Source: Streptomyces sp. NBC_01314 (GTDB lineage: Bacteria > Actinomycetota > Actinomycetes > Streptomycetales > Streptomycetaceae). Taken from it: DNA of 64,000 nucleotides. This document shows, piece after piece, positions 28,670 to 37,488 of this stretch. Made by a program: the position numbers and the translations under genes. Under the pieces are notes generated by a model that searched no databases, was not told the DNA's origin, and was given only the letters and a program-made list of their open reading frames with translations. How positions within the stretch are numbered: position 1 is the stretch's first letter; each line of letters starts with the position of its first letter. The stretch covers positions 7,502,001 to 7,566,000 of the forward strand of contig NZ_CP108394.1 of NCBI RefSeq assembly GCF_041435215.1, written 5' to 3'.

Positions 28670-31135
28670 GTGGGGGCCATTCCGACGCAACGGGACCTCG
28701 TGTCCTGTGCTCCTGATGCGCCGGCGCGCGTCGGGCCCGAGTCCCTGCCCGCCGCGCCCGCGTACGCGGGCAGCGACCGGCGCGCGGTGGCGCATGTGTC
28801 GCTTCCCAGCGGTCCGCTCGCGCCGGGAGCCGCCCGGCGCTTCGTCGGCGCCGCGCTCGCGGAGTGGGCCGAGCTCGACCTGCCCGGCGCCCGCGCCCTC
28901 TCCGCCCGCCTCGTCGAGGACGCGCTCGTGGTGGTCAGCGAGTTGGTCACCAACGCGGTCGTCCACGCGGGCACGGACGTCGAACTGCTGTGCCGTCTCG
29001 GCCGCGACGCCCCGGCCACCGCCGGCTGGCTGCTCGTCGAGGTCGCGGACCACCACCCCTCCAGGGCGGTACGGGACGAGGGCGCCGAACGCCCCTACCT
29101 CGTCGAACGTCCTTACGGGGCCGCCGAGTACGGACGCGGCCTGCGCCTGGTCGCCGCGCTCTCCGAGGCCTGGGGCATCACCTACCGGACCGGTGCGAAG
29201 ACCGTCTGGGCCCAGCTGTCGGTCGACGGGGCGATGGCGGTGGAGGGCGCGTTCGGTGCGTACGTCGGTGGTGAGGGGGGCGTCGGGGACGGAGACGGCT
29301 TGGGCGCTGCGGGCAGTGAGGAGGCCGAGGAGGTCCAGGGGGTCCAAGGCGTCCAAGGTGTCCAGGGGGGCGAGGGGGTCGAGGGCTGGGATGCGCGGGC
29401 GTACGCCGGTGCTGACGGAGCGCGGGAGTGCGAAGGCGCGCGGGGGTACGCCGGTTACTCCGGCTACGCCGGTGAGGCACGCCCCGGACACGGCGCGGGC
29501 CCGGTCGATCTGGTCGCCCCCATGCCCCGGCATGGCGTGGAGCACGACCGGGAGTGGCTGAACCGGGGTGCGCTCTCCTTCCTCGCCGAGGCCTCCGATC
29601 TGCTCGCCGGGCAGCTGGACGAGGATCTGGTCGCCGCGCTCGCCGGACAGCTGCTGGTGCCGAGGCTGGCCGACTGGTGCGCGGTGTGGCTGGAGGAGGA
29701 GGGGCTGGGCTGGCGCGGCGGCGACGGTTCACTCGGCCCGGCGCCACGGCTCGCCCGCGTCTGGCACGGCAGCGAGAACCGCATCGAGGAACTGCGCCGA
29801 GCACTGGAGAAGGACCCACCGAGGCTGCCGGAGTCGGTGCGGTCGCGGGCGGTGCCTGTGCCGTGGCCGGAAACGGGATCGGGGACCGAGGGGACGGCAT
29901 CGGGTTCGGGGACCGGAACGGGGGCTGCACGGGGTTCGGGGACCGGCGCGGGGACCGGAACGGCTTCCGGGACCGGAGCGGGGATTGCACCGGATTCGGA
30001 ACCCGGAACGGATTCTGGGGCCGGAACGGTGAGCGGACGCGCTTCAGAGACCGGACCCGCTCCTGAGACCGGAACCGGGAATGGGGCACTCGAAGGCCAA
30101 GGCAGGCCGGCCGAGGAGGACCAAGGCGGGCCGGCGAAGGAGGGCGATGGTGGGCCGCCAAAGGAGGGCGAAGGCGGCGCCGCGCTCGCCTACCGGCTGA
30201 TCGCCGGAGGGCGGCCGCTCGGCACGCTCGTCATCGGCCGGGCCGGACTCCTGCGCTTCCCGGACGAGGTCACCGGGCTGGTCGAGGACCTCAGCCGACG
30301 GATCGCGCTGTCCATCGGCGCGGCCCGCCAGTACGCCCGCCAGGCCACCATCAGCCGAGTCCTGCAGCGCGGACTGCTGCCGGGCGCGGTCGCCGAGATC
30401 CCCGGAGTGAAGAGCGCGCTCGTGTACGAGCCGTGCGACAAGGGCGGACCCAGTGGCGACTTCTACGACCTGTTCCCGGCGGGCCGGGGCCGCTGGTGCT
30501 TCGCGATCGGCGACGTGCAGGGCAAGGGCCCCGAGGCAGCGGTGGTCATCGGCCTCGCCCGGCCCTGGCTGCGGCTGCTCGCCCGCGAGGGGTACGGCGT
30601 CGCGGACGTGCTCGACCGCCTCAACCAGCTCCTCCTGGACGACGCGACCGAGGCGGCGGACGCCGCCGCCCGTGCCCTGGTCACGGCCGGCGACCCCGGC
30701 CTCGTCGACCCCGAGGGCCCACAGACCCGCTTCCTCTCCCTCCTCTACGGCGAACTCGTCCCCGTCGAGGGTGGGGTCCGCTGCACCCTCGTCTCCGCCG
30801 GGCACCCGCTGCCGCTGCTCCTGAGCCCGGACGGCGACGTACGGGCCGTGGCCGAGCCGCAGACGCTGCTGGGGGTGATCGAGGACACCGAGTACGTCTC
30901 CGAGACGTTCGAGCTGCGCTGCGGCGACACGCTGCTGTGCGTGACCGACGGGGTCACCGAGCGGCGCAGCGGCCCGCGCATGTTCGACGACGGGGACGGC
31001 CTCGCCGCCGTGCTCTCCGACTGCGCCGGGCTCGACGCCCAGCTGATCGCCGAACGGATCCGACGACTCGTGCACGAGTTCGGGGAAGGCCCGCCTGACG
31101 ACGATCTGGCGCTGCTGGTGCTGCAGGCGGAGTGA
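28670..31135 (+). CDS. HATPase-GAF-PP2C (SpoIIE-type) phosphatase
   Basis: 821 residues. An N-terminal anti-sigma-type HATPase domain (ELVTNAVVHAG, YGRGLRLVAALSEAWG; about 40-185) is followed by a Gly/Val/Gln-rich linker (VQGVQGVQGVQGGEG). The GAF-like sensor (about 295-565) is split by a ~90-residue Gly-Ser-Thr-rich insert. The C-terminal PP2C/SpoIIE domain keeps all metal aspartates (SGDFYDLF, GDVQGKGPEAA, CVTDGVTERR, PPDDDLALLV). Such proteins switch anti-sigma antagonists by dephosphorylation. GTG 28670 has AGGGAG 7 nt before. The start is 104 bp from the divergent hybrid kinase start, suggesting one signalling locus. Confidence 0.9.
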   Translation: MGAIPTQRDLVSCAPDAPARVGPESLPAAPAYAGSDRRAVAHVSLPSGPLAPGAARRFVGAALAEWAELDLPGARALSARLVEDALVVVSELVTNAVVHAGTDVELLCRLGRDAPATAGWLLVEVADHHPSRAVRDEGAERPYLVERPYGAAEYGRGLRLVAALSEAWGITYRTGAKTVWAQLSVDGAMAVEGAFGAYVGGEGGVGDGDGLGAAGSEEAEEVQGVQGVQGVQGGEGVEGWDARAYAGADGARECEGARGYAGYSGYAGEARPGHGAGPVDLVAPMPRHGVEHDREWLNRGALSFLAEASDLLAGQLDEDLVAALAGQLLVPRLADWCAVWLEEEGLGWRGGDGSLGPAPRLARVWHGSENRIEELRRALEKDPPRLPESVRSRAVPVPWPETGSGTEGTASGSGTGTGAARGSGTGAGTGTASGTGAGIAPDSEPGTDSGAGTVSGRASETGPAPETGTGNGALEGQGRPAEEDQGGPAKEGDGGPPKEGEGGAALAYRLIAGGRPLGTLVIGRAGLLRFPDEVTGLVEDLSRRIALSIGAARQYARQATISRVLQRGLLPGAVAEIPGVKSALVYEPCDKGGPSGDFYDLFPAGRGRWCFAIGDVQGKGPEAAVVIGLARPWLRLLAREGYGVADVLDRLNQLLLDDATEAADAAARALVTAGDPGLVDPEGPQTRFLSLLYGELVPVEGGVRCTLVSAGHPLPLLLSPDGDVRAVAEPQTLLGVIEDTEYVSETFELRCGDTLLCVTDGVTERRSGPRMFDDGDGLAAVLSDCAGLDAQLIAERIRRLVHEFGEGPPDDDLALLVLQAE
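29875..30070 (+). repeat. Minisatellite-like coding repeat
   Basis: Variants of GGGACCGGAACGG recur about a dozen times in the GAF insert and encode Gly-Ser/Thr-Gly-Thr-Gly runs. All are in frame. Confidence 0.7.
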
Positions 31136-31181
31136 CGGAAGCGGAGCGATGGAAGCGGAGTCCCGGAAGGGGCATGCATGC

Positions 31182-31265
31182 CGGAAGAGTCATGCCGGAA
31201 GCAGCGTGACCGAAGCGATGTGACCGAAGCGATGTGCCCGAAGCGGCGTGACGGAAAGTGACGGA
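31182..31265 (+). repeat. 14-bp tandem repeat (six units)
   Basis: Consecutive 14-mers of the type CCGAAGCGATGTGA start at 31182, 31196, 31210, 31224, 31238 and 31252. More degenerate GGAAGCGGAG units reach back to the stop of the phosphatase gene (31135). The array ends 22 bp before the hemW -10. Confidence 0.9.
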
Positions 31266-31287
31266 ATCCGTCCGTCGGCCGGTGCTG

Positions 31288-31293
31288 GACAAT
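31288..31293 (+). promoter_or_regulatory. -10 box of hemW (leaderless)
   Basis: GACAAT ends 7 nt before ATG 31301, with the same hexamer and spacing as before era (59008-59013). It decides the hemW start in favour of 31301 over 31292, which would lie inside the hexamer. Confidence 0.6.
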
Positions 31294-31300
31294 GGAAGGC

Positions 31301-32533
31301 ATGCCTTCCGCACTCCCCGACGGCGAGCCCGTCCCCGATGACGGGGCGCTGCCCGCGCACGCCCTGGCCGGCGCGGCCGAGCGGCCCCTCGGGTTCTATC
31401 TGCACGTCCCGTACTGCGCTACCCGCTGCGGCTACTGCGACTTCAACACCTACACCGCGACCGAGCTGCGCGGCACCGGCGGTGTCCTCGCCTCCCGCGA
31501 CAACTACGCGGACACGGTCGTCGACGAGATCCGCCTCGCCCGCAAGGTCCTCGGCGACGACCCGCGTCCCGTCCGTACGGTCTTCGTCGGCGGCGGCACA
31601 CCCACGCTGCTGGCCGCCGACGACCTCGTACGGATGCTGGGGGCGGTCCGGGAGGAGTTCGGGCTCGCGGACGACGCGGAGGTGACGACGGAGGCGAACC
31701 CGGAGTCGGTCGACCCCGCCTATCTGGAGACCCTCCGCGCGGGCGGCTTCAACCGCCTCTCCTTCGGTATGCAGAGCGCCCGGCAGCACGTCCTGAAGAT
31801 CCTCGACCGTACGCACACGCCGGGGCGCCCGGAGGCGTGCGTCGCGGAGGCCCGTGCGGCGGGCTTCGACCACGTCAACCTCGACCTGATCTACGGCACA
31901 CCGGGGGAGTCCGACGACGACTGGCGGGCCTCCCTGGACGCCGCGCTCGGCGCCGGACCGGACCACGTCTCGGCGTACGCGCTGATCGTCGAGGAGGGCA
32001 CGCAGCTTGCCCGGCGCATCCGGCGGGGCGAGGTCCCGATGACGGACGACGACGTCCACGCCGACCGCTACCTGATCGCCGAGGAGATGCTCTCGGCCGC
32101 CGGCTTCGACTGGTACGAGGTCTCCAACTGGGCCACCTCCACCGCCGGCCGTTGCCTCCACAACGAGCTGTACTGGCGCGGCGCCGACTGGTGGGGCGCG
32201 GGGCCGGGGGCCCACAGCCACGTCGGCGGCGTGCGCTGGTGGAACGTCAAGCATCCGGGCGCGTACGCGGGCGCGTTGGCGGCGGGGAGGTCACCGGGGG
32301 CCGGGCGTGAGTTGCTGGCGGACGAGGACCGCCGCGTCGAACGGATCCTGCTGGAGCTGAGGCTCCGGGAGGGCTGCCCGTTGTCCTTGCTGCGGGAGGA
32401 AGGCCTGGCGGCGGCCGGACGCGCCCTGTCCGACGGGCTGCTGGAGGCGGGGCCGTACGAGGAGGGACGCGCGGTGCTCACGCTGCGGGGGCGGTTGCTG
32501 GCGGACGCGGTGGTGCGGGACTTGGTGGACTGA
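31301..32533 (+). CDS. hemW: HemW-type radical SAM heme chaperone
   Basis: A 410-residue protein with the radical SAM cluster motif CATRCGYCDF (Cys-x3-Cys-x2-Cys) near residue 40, GGGTPTLL, EANPESVD, FGMQSARQHVLKIL and the C-terminal HemN-like domain. HemW homologues bind heme and deliver it to respiratory proteins. They lack the extra N-terminal cysteine and substrate features of the true oxygen-independent coproporphyrinogen oxidase HemN, which explains frequent misnaming. Located upstream of hrcA-dnaJ, a common bacterial order, here with three genes intervening. Confidence 0.92.
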   Translation: MPSALPDGEPVPDDGALPAHALAGAAERPLGFYLHVPYCATRCGYCDFNTYTATELRGTGGVLASRDNYADTVVDEIRLARKVLGDDPRPVRTVFVGGGTPTLLAADDLVRMLGAVREEFGLADDAEVTTEANPESVDPAYLETLRAGGFNRLSFGMQSARQHVLKILDRTHTPGRPEACVAEARAAGFDHVNLDLIYGTPGESDDDWRASLDAALGAGPDHVSAYALIVEEGTQLARRIRRGEVPMTDDDVHADRYLIAEEMLSAAGFDWYEVSNWATSTAGRCLHNELYWRGADWWGAGPGAHSHVGGVRWWNVKHPGAYAGALAAGRSPGAGRELLADEDRRVERILLELRLREGCPLSLLREEGLAAAGRALSDGLLEAGPYEEGRAVLTLRGRLLADAVVRDLVD

Positions 32534-32637
32534 TCACCCTGGTGGGTGAATCCGTGCGGAACGGGGGTTCGGTACCTAACCTGGTCCGTAGGCTGCCGCC
32601 GTAATTGCACGGTGGCGGAAACCGGAGGGCTGCGGAG

Positions 32638-33228
32638 ATGACCGCTGTGGACGACCGACCGATGACCACCGACATCGTGAAGTTCTTCGAGAGCTTTGAG
32701 TTTCCCGAAGGATTCAAGGTCGAGCTCCTCCGGGGGGAAATTGTGATGATGGCGGGGCCGGACGTGGCCCACAACGACATCCTGGAGGCGGTTGTGGACC
32801 AGATCCCCCGCCAGCAGTGGCGGCGACTGCAGACCCAGGACATTGCCATGCTCGAAGAGACCAGTGAACCGCAGCCGGACCTTGTGGTGATCGAGCGTGG
32901 CTCTGGACCGGGTCACGGGAGGCTGATGCCGTCGGAGGTCATCACCATGCTTCTGGAGGTCGTTTCCAAGACGAGCGTGGCCCGCGACTATGGCGTCAAA
33001 CGGTCGATCTACGCGGCGGCACAGGTACCTGCCTACCTCATCATCGACCCTGTTATGGCCCAGTGTGTACTGCTTACTGAACCGACGGGCCATGGCGAAG
33101 ACGCGGACTACCGCTGCCAACGCATCACCAAGTTCGGCGACCTCACCCCGCTGGAGCCCATCGGTATCGAGCTGGATACCAGCGAGTTCGCCGCATACGA
33201 GAACGTCAGGCCCCACCGCTATCCGTGA
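32638..33228 (+). CDS. Uma2-family (PD-(D/E)XK) putative nuclease
   Basis: A 196-residue DUF820/Uma2 protein. The fold signature is visible as VELLRGEIVMM (Glu), EPQPDLVVIE (Asp) and LLEVVSKTS (Glu-x-Val-Lys region), matching PD-(D/E)XK nucleases; biological role is unproven. ATG 32638 has GGAGGG 8 nt upstream. Its base composition is lower in GC at third positions than neighbours, hinting at acquisition. Streptomyces and cyanobacteria carry many such copies. The last 23 bp overlap the end of the convergent DUF3097 gene. Confidence 0.85.
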   Translation: MTAVDDRPMTTDIVKFFESFEFPEGFKVELLRGEIVMMAGPDVAHNDILEAVVDQIPRQQWRRLQTQDIAMLEETSEPQPDLVVIERGSGPGHGRLMPSEVITMLLEVVSKTSVARDYGVKRSIYAAAQVPAYLIIDPVMAQCVLLTEPTGHGEDADYRCQRITKFGDLTPLEPIGIELDTSEFAAYENVRPHRYP

Positions 33229-34021
33229 CGAAGTCGATCAGCTCCTCCACCCTCCCCAGCAACTCCGGCTCCAGGTCCTTGTAGGAGCCCACCCGCGCCA
33301 GAATCGCCTGCCACACCGCCCCGGTGTTCTCCGAAGGCCACCCCAGCGCCCGGCACACCCCCGTCTTCCAGTCCTGCCCCCGCGGCACGCGCGGCCACGC
33401 CTCGATGCCCACTGACGACGGCTTCACGGCCTCCCAGATGTCGATGTACGGGTGGCCCACGACCAGCGCGTGTTCGCTCGTCACCGCCTCGGCGATACGG
33501 GACTCCTTGCTGCCCGGGACCAAGTGGTCGACCAGCACGCCCAATCTCGCATCAGGCCCCGGCGCGAACTCGGCGACGATCGCGGGGAGGTCGTCCACGC
33601 CCTCCAGGTACTCCACCACCACGCCCTCGATACGGAGGTCGTCGCCCCAGACCCGCTCGACGAGTTCGGCGTCGTGGCGGCCCTCGACGTAGATGCGGCC
33701 GGCGCGGGCCACGCGGGCGCGGGCGCCGGGGACGGCGACCGAGCCGGAGGCCGTGCGGGAGGGGCGGCCGGGGGCCGCCGACGAGGGGCGTACCAGGGTC
33801 ACCACCCGGCCCTCCAGCAGGAAGCCCCGGGGTTCCAGCGGGAACACGCGGTGTTTGCCGAAGCGGTCCTCCAGCGTCACCGTGCCCGCCTCGCAGCGGA
33901 CGACCGCGCCGCAGAAGCCGGTGTCGGACTCCTCGACGACCAGACCGGGGTCGGCCGGGACCTCGGGAGCCGGCTTGGGCTTCTTCCAGGGAGGGGTCAG
34001 GTCGGGTGAGTACTGGCGCAT
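33206..34021 (-). CDS. DUF3097 family protein
   Basis: 271 residues, conserved in actinobacteria. The N-terminal half looks like a small beta-barrel ([32 protein letters not shown]). The C-terminal half contains [20 protein letters not shown] and [19 protein letters not shown], reminiscent of a Toprim-like Glu...Asp arrangement, so a nucleic-acid role is possible but unproven. A TATCGT hexamer (34029-34034) lies 7 nt before ATG 34021, indicating a leaderless mRNA. Tail-to-tail overlap with the Uma2 gene. Confidence 0.85.
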   Translation of the reverse strand: MRQYSPDLTPPWKKPKPAPEVPADPGLVVEESDTGFCGAVVRCEAGTVTLEDRFGKHRVFPLEPRGFLLEGRVVTLVRPSSAAPGRPSRTASGSVAVPGARARVARAGRIYVEGRHDAELVERVWGDDLRIEGVVVEYLEGVDDLPAIVAEFAPGPDARLGVLVDHLVPGSKESRIAEAVTSEHALVVGHPYIDIWEAVKPSSVGIEAWPRVPRGQDWKTGVCRALGWPSENTGAVWQAILARVGSYKDLEPELLGRVEELIDFVTDSGGA

Positions 34022-34063
34022 TCGGATGACGATAGGAGAAGCCGCGCCCGGATGTCCCGGTGC

Positions 34064-34819
34064 TCAGCCCGACACGCCGAAGCGCCGTGCCAGCGCGTCC
34101 CGTTGGGCCCGTACGAACGCCGCGTCCACCACCGCCCCGTGGCCGGGCACGTACAGCGCGTCCTCGCCGCCCAGATCCAGGAGCCGGTCCAGGGCGGCCG
34201 GCCAGCGGGAGGGGATCGCGTCGGGGCCCGCCTGGGGTTCGCCGGACTCCTCGACCAGGTCCCCGCAGAACACGACCCCCGGAGACCCCGCCGAGCCCTC
34301 GGTGGCCGGCCGGCCCGGGACCAGGACCGCCAGGTCGTGGCCCGTGTGCCCCGGGCCCACGTTCGCCAGGAGCACCCGGACGTCACCGCCCAGGTCGAGC
34401 GTCCACTCGCCGGAGACATGGTGGCGTGGGTGTACGAGGAGGTCGGCGGCCTCGGCGGCGTCCCCCGGCGGGAGACCGTGGCGGACGGCGTCGGCGCGGA
34501 GGGTTTCACAGTCACGGGTCAGGACGCCGTCGACGCCCACCGCGCCGAAGACCTCCACCCCGGCGAACGCGGCCGCCCCGAAGGCATGGTCGAAGTGGGG
34601 GTGGGTGAGGGCGAGATGTGTCACATGGGCGCCACCGAGCAGGCGGCACGCCTCGGTGCGCAACCGCGCGCCCTCCCGCAGGCTCGAACCCGCGTCGATC
34701 ATGAGGGCCGAACCGCCCCCGACCACCAGCCCGACCGTACAGTCCCAGCCGGGGAGGCGGCACCGTCCGACCCGGGGCGTCAATCCCTGCCATCCGCACT
34801 CTTCCCAAGTCACCGTCAT
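34064..34819 (-). CDS. MBL-fold metallo-hydrolase
   Basis: A 251-residue metallo-beta-lactamase-fold protein with [12 protein letters not shown] (HxHxDH), a third metal histidine in [12 protein letters not shown], Asp in [10 protein letters not shown] and the final His in VPGHGAVVD. It resembles glyoxalase II or quorum-quenching-like hydrolases; substrate unknown. ATG 34819 is preceded at 6 nt by TAGCGT (34826-34831), another leaderless signal. The 42-bp gap to DUF3097, which has its own -10, argues against strict coupling. Confidence 0.88.
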   Translation of the reverse strand: MTVTWEECGWQGLTPRVGRCRLPGWDCTVGLVVGGGSALMIDAGSSLREGARLRTEACRLLGGAHVTHLALTHPHFDHAFGAAAFAGVEVFGAVGVDGVLTRDCETLRADAVRHGLPPGDAAEAADLLVHPRHHVSGEWTLDLGGDVRVLLANVGPGHTGHDLAVLVPGRPATEGSAGSPGVVFCGDLVEESGEPQAGPDAIPSRWPAALDRLLDLGGEDALYVPGHGAVVDAAFVRAQRDALARRFGVSG

Positions 34820-35074
34820 GCGCCGACGCTAGCTGTAGCTCCCCGCGCGCCGGGTGAGGGAGGGTGTCGGAGGAGGCAGACGGGCGGGGTTCGGGTCGGC
34901 CGCGGGCGGGTCGAACGGTGCCGTGGCCACCGAGGGGCCGGCGGCCGGCGGCCCGGGTGGCGCCGACATCGTACGTACCAGTCGGTAGGAAGTGACCCGA
35001 CATCGCCGGACAGGTCGGTACACGTCGGCATGCCATGGCTGGACCGGCCTTGCCGGGGGCGTACCCCACCGCCG

Positions 35075-35080
35075 TACACT
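35075..35080 (+). promoter_or_regulatory. -10 box of hrcA operon
   Basis: TACACT lies 12 nt upstream of CIRCE, so the start near 35087 puts the operator at about +6. A weak TTGCCG is 19 nt upstream of the -10. Confidence 0.45.
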
Positions 35081-35092
35081 GGGCGGGGAGTG

Positions 35093-35119
35093 TTGGCACT
35101 CGCCCGGGGTGAGTGCCAA
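35093..35119. promoter_or_regulatory. CIRCE operator
   Basis: TTGGCACTC-N9-GAGTGCCAA is a perfect 9-bp inverted repeat matching the CIRCE consensus TTAGCACTC-N9-GAGTGCTAA at 16 of 18 positions with symmetric changes. HrcA binding here gives autorepression of hrcA-dnaJ, relieved by heat shock. Confidence 0.95.
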
Positions 35120-35155
35120 GGGAGAGTCACAGGAGAGCGACTGGAGGTGTGCGCG

Positions 35156-36172
35156 GTGCTCAGTGAACGCAGACTCCAGGTGCTGCGCGCCATCGTCCAG
35201 GACTACGTGGGCACCGAGGAGCCGGTGGGTTCCAAGGCGCTCACGGAGCGGCACAACCTGGGTGTCTCCCCGGCGACCGTCCGCAACGACATGGCGGCGC
35301 TGGAGGACGAGGGCTTCATCGCCCAGCCCCACACCAGCGCGGGCCGCATCCCCACCGACAAGGGGTACCGGCTCTTCGTCGACAAGCTGGCCGGCGTCAA
35401 ACCGATGACCCCGCCCGAGCGGCGCGCCATCCAGAACTTCCTGGACGGCGCCGTCGATCTCGACGACGTGGTGGCCAGGACCGTACGGCTGCTCGCGCAG
35501 CTCACCCGGCAGGTCGCCGTAGTGCAGTATCCGTCGCTCACGCGGTCGACGGTGCGGCACGTGGAGCTGTTGTCGCTGGCCCCCGCCCGGCTGATGCTCG
35601 TGCTGATCACGGACACGGGACGGGTGGAGCAGCGGCTGGTGGACTGCCCGGCGCCGTTCGGAGAAACGTCACTCGCGGATCTGCGCGCCCGGCTCAACAG
35701 CAAGATCGCGGGCCGCCGGTTCACCGACGTGCCGAGGCTGGTCGAGGACCTGCCCGAGGCGTTCGACGTCGAGGACCGGGGCACGGTCACCACGGTGCTC
35801 TCCACCCTGCTGGAGGCACTCGTCGAGGAGAGCGAGGAGCGGCTGATGATCGGCGGTACCGCCAATCTCACCCGCTTCGGACATGACTTCCCCCTCACCA
35901 TCCGGCCCGTTCTGGAAGCCTTGGAGGAGCAGGTCGTCCTCCTCAAGTTGCTTGGCGAGGCCGGAGATTCGGGCATGACCGTACGCATCGGTCATGAGAA
36001 CGCGTATGAGGGACTCAACTCCACGTCCGTCGTCTCCGTCGGTTACGGTTCGGGCGGCGAGGCAGTAGCGAAACTGGGCGTGGTCGGACCCACGCGCATG
36101 GACTATCCGGGAACGATGGGAGCGGTACGAGCGGTGGCACGGTACGTCGGACAGATCCTGGCGGAGTCCTGA
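35156..36172 (+). CDS. hrcA: Heat-inducible transcription repressor HrcA
   Basis: A 338-residue repressor of class I heat-shock genes. The N-terminal winged helix ([39 protein letters not shown]) and the GAF-like dimerisation domain ([34 protein letters not shown]) are complete. GTG 35156 is selected: TGGAGGTG precedes it at 6-7 nt, and homologues start at this leucine-serine. The CIRCE element lies 37 bp upstream. The stop codon is directly abutted by the dnaJ start with no gap. Confidence 0.97.
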   Translation: MLSERRLQVLRAIVQDYVGTEEPVGSKALTERHNLGVSPATVRNDMAALEDEGFIAQPHTSAGRIPTDKGYRLFVDKLAGVKPMTPPERRAIQNFLDGAVDLDDVVARTVRLLAQLTRQVAVVQYPSLTRSTVRHVELLSLAPARLMLVLITDTGRVEQRLVDCPAPFGETSLADLRARLNSKIAGRRFTDVPRLVEDLPEAFDVEDRGTVTTVLSTLLEALVEESEERLMIGGTANLTRFGHDFPLTIRPVLEALEEQVVLLKLLGEAGDSGMTVRIGHENAYEGLNSTSVVSVGYGSGGEAVAKLGVVGPTRMDYPGTMGAVRAVARYVGQILAES

Positions 36173-37306
36173 GTGGCCACGGACTACTACGCCGTGCTCG
36201 GCGTGCGCCGCGACGCTTCCCAGGACGAGATCAAGAAGGCGTTCCGGAGGCTCGCGCGCGAGCTGCATCCGGACGTCAACCCCGATCCGAAGACCCAGGA
36301 GCGGTTCAAGGAGATCAACGCCGCTTACGAGGTGCTCTCGGACCCGCAGAAGAAGCAGGTCTACGACCTCGGCGGCGACCCGCTGTCCCAGGCAGGCGGC
36401 GGCGCGGGCGGCTTCGGCGCCGGTGGCTTCGGGAACTTCTCGGACATCATGGACGCCTTCTTCGGTACGGCGTCCCAGCGGGGTCCTCGGTCGCGTACGC
36501 GCCGGGGGCAGGACGCGATGATCCGGCTGGAGATCGACCTCGACGAGGCGGCCTTCGGTACGACGAAGGACATCCAGGTCGACACGGCCGTCGTGTGCAC
36601 GACCTGCAGCGGCGAGGGCGCGGCTCCGGGTACGACCGCGCAGACCTGTGACATGTGCCGTGGTCGCGGTGAGGTCTCGCAGGTCACGCGGTCCTTCCTC
36701 GGTCAGGTCATGACCTCACGGCCCTGCCCGCAGTGTCAGGGCTTCGGCACGATCGTCCCGAACCCGTGCCCCGAGTGCGCGGGCGACGGGCGGGTGCGGT
36801 CGCGGCGGACGCTCACGGTCAAGATCCCGGCCGGTGTCGACAACGGCACCCGGATCCAGCTGGCCGGTGAGGGCGAGGTCGGGCCCGGTGGCGGTCCCGC
36901 CGGTGACCTCTACGTCGAGATCCACGAGCTGCCGCACTCGACGTTCCAGCGACGTGGCGACGATCTGCACTGCACGGTGACGATCCCGATGACGGCGGCG
37001 TCTCTCGGTACGAAGGTGCCGCTGGAGACGCTGGACGGTCTGGAGGAGGTCGACATCCGGCCCGGGACACAGTCCGGGCAGTCGATCCCCCTGCACGGGC
37101 GGGGTGTCACGCATCTGCGGGGCGGCGGCCGTGGCGATCTGATCGTCCATGTCGAGGTCCAGACGCCGTCGAAGCTTGATCCTGAGCAGGAGGGGCTGCT
37201 GCGGCAGCTCGCCGTGCTGCGCGGGGAGGAACGGCCCACGGGGCAGTTCCAGCCCGGGCAGCAGGGCCTGTTCTCGCGACTGAAGGACGCGTTCAACGGG
37301 CGCTGA
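36173..37306 (+). CDS. dnaJ: Chaperone DnaJ (second-copy type, linked to hrcA)
   Basis: A 377-residue type I DnaJ: J domain with LHPDVNPD (HPD), Gly/Phe-rich linker (GAGGFGAGGFGNF), four CxxCxGxG zinc repeats (CTTCSGEG, CDMCRGRG, CPQCQGFG, CPECAGDG) and the C-terminal peptide-binding domains. It stimulates DnaK ATPase. GTG start immediately after the hrcA stop implies coupling; the CIRCE site therefore controls it too. Streptomyces also have a dnaJ in the dnaK operon elsewhere (established knowledge). Confidence 0.96.
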   Translation: MATDYYAVLGVRRDASQDEIKKAFRRLARELHPDVNPDPKTQERFKEINAAYEVLSDPQKKQVYDLGGDPLSQAGGGAGGFGAGGFGNFSDIMDAFFGTASQRGPRSRTRRGQDAMIRLEIDLDEAAFGTTKDIQVDTAVVCTTCSGEGAAPGTTAQTCDMCRGRGEVSQVTRSFLGQVMTSRPCPQCQGFGTIVPNPCPECAGDGRVRSRRTLTVKIPAGVDNGTRIQLAGEGEVGPGGGPAGDLYVEIHELPHSTFQRRGDDLHCTVTIPMTAASLGTKVPLETLDGLEEVDIRPGTQSGQSIPLHGRGVTHLRGGGRGDLIVHVEVQTPSKLDPEQEGLLRQLAVLRGEERPTGQFQPGQQGLFSRLKDAFNGR

Positions 37307-37380
37307 CCGCTGGTACGCCGGGTGCGGGTGATGCGTGGCTGGTCGCGCCCGCCCGGCGGTCCCGCACCTGTCACGGTCCC

Positions 37381-37438
37381 GCGCCCCTTACCGGGCCAGG
37401 GCCCTTACGGCCTCGCGCCCCTTACCGGGCCGGGGCCC
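37381..37438 (+). repeat. 34-bp-spaced direct repeat after dnaJ
   Basis: GCGCCCCTTACCGGGCC followed by (A/G)GGGCCC occurs at 37381-37404 and 37415-37438. Each copy contains a short GGGCC..GGCCC stem; together they may end the hrcA-dnaJ transcript. Confidence 0.6.
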
Positions 37439-37488
37439 GCGCTCTTCCCCGATTCGGCGAAGTCCGGTGGGCATGGCAACATGCCGTC

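Noticed and set aside
28667..29545. 292-residue minus ORF opposite the PP2C protein
   Set aside because: Complement of the HATPase domain frame; no independent signal.
31182..31265. CRISPR-like array
   Set aside because: Units are contiguous 14-mers with no spacers and no cas genes.
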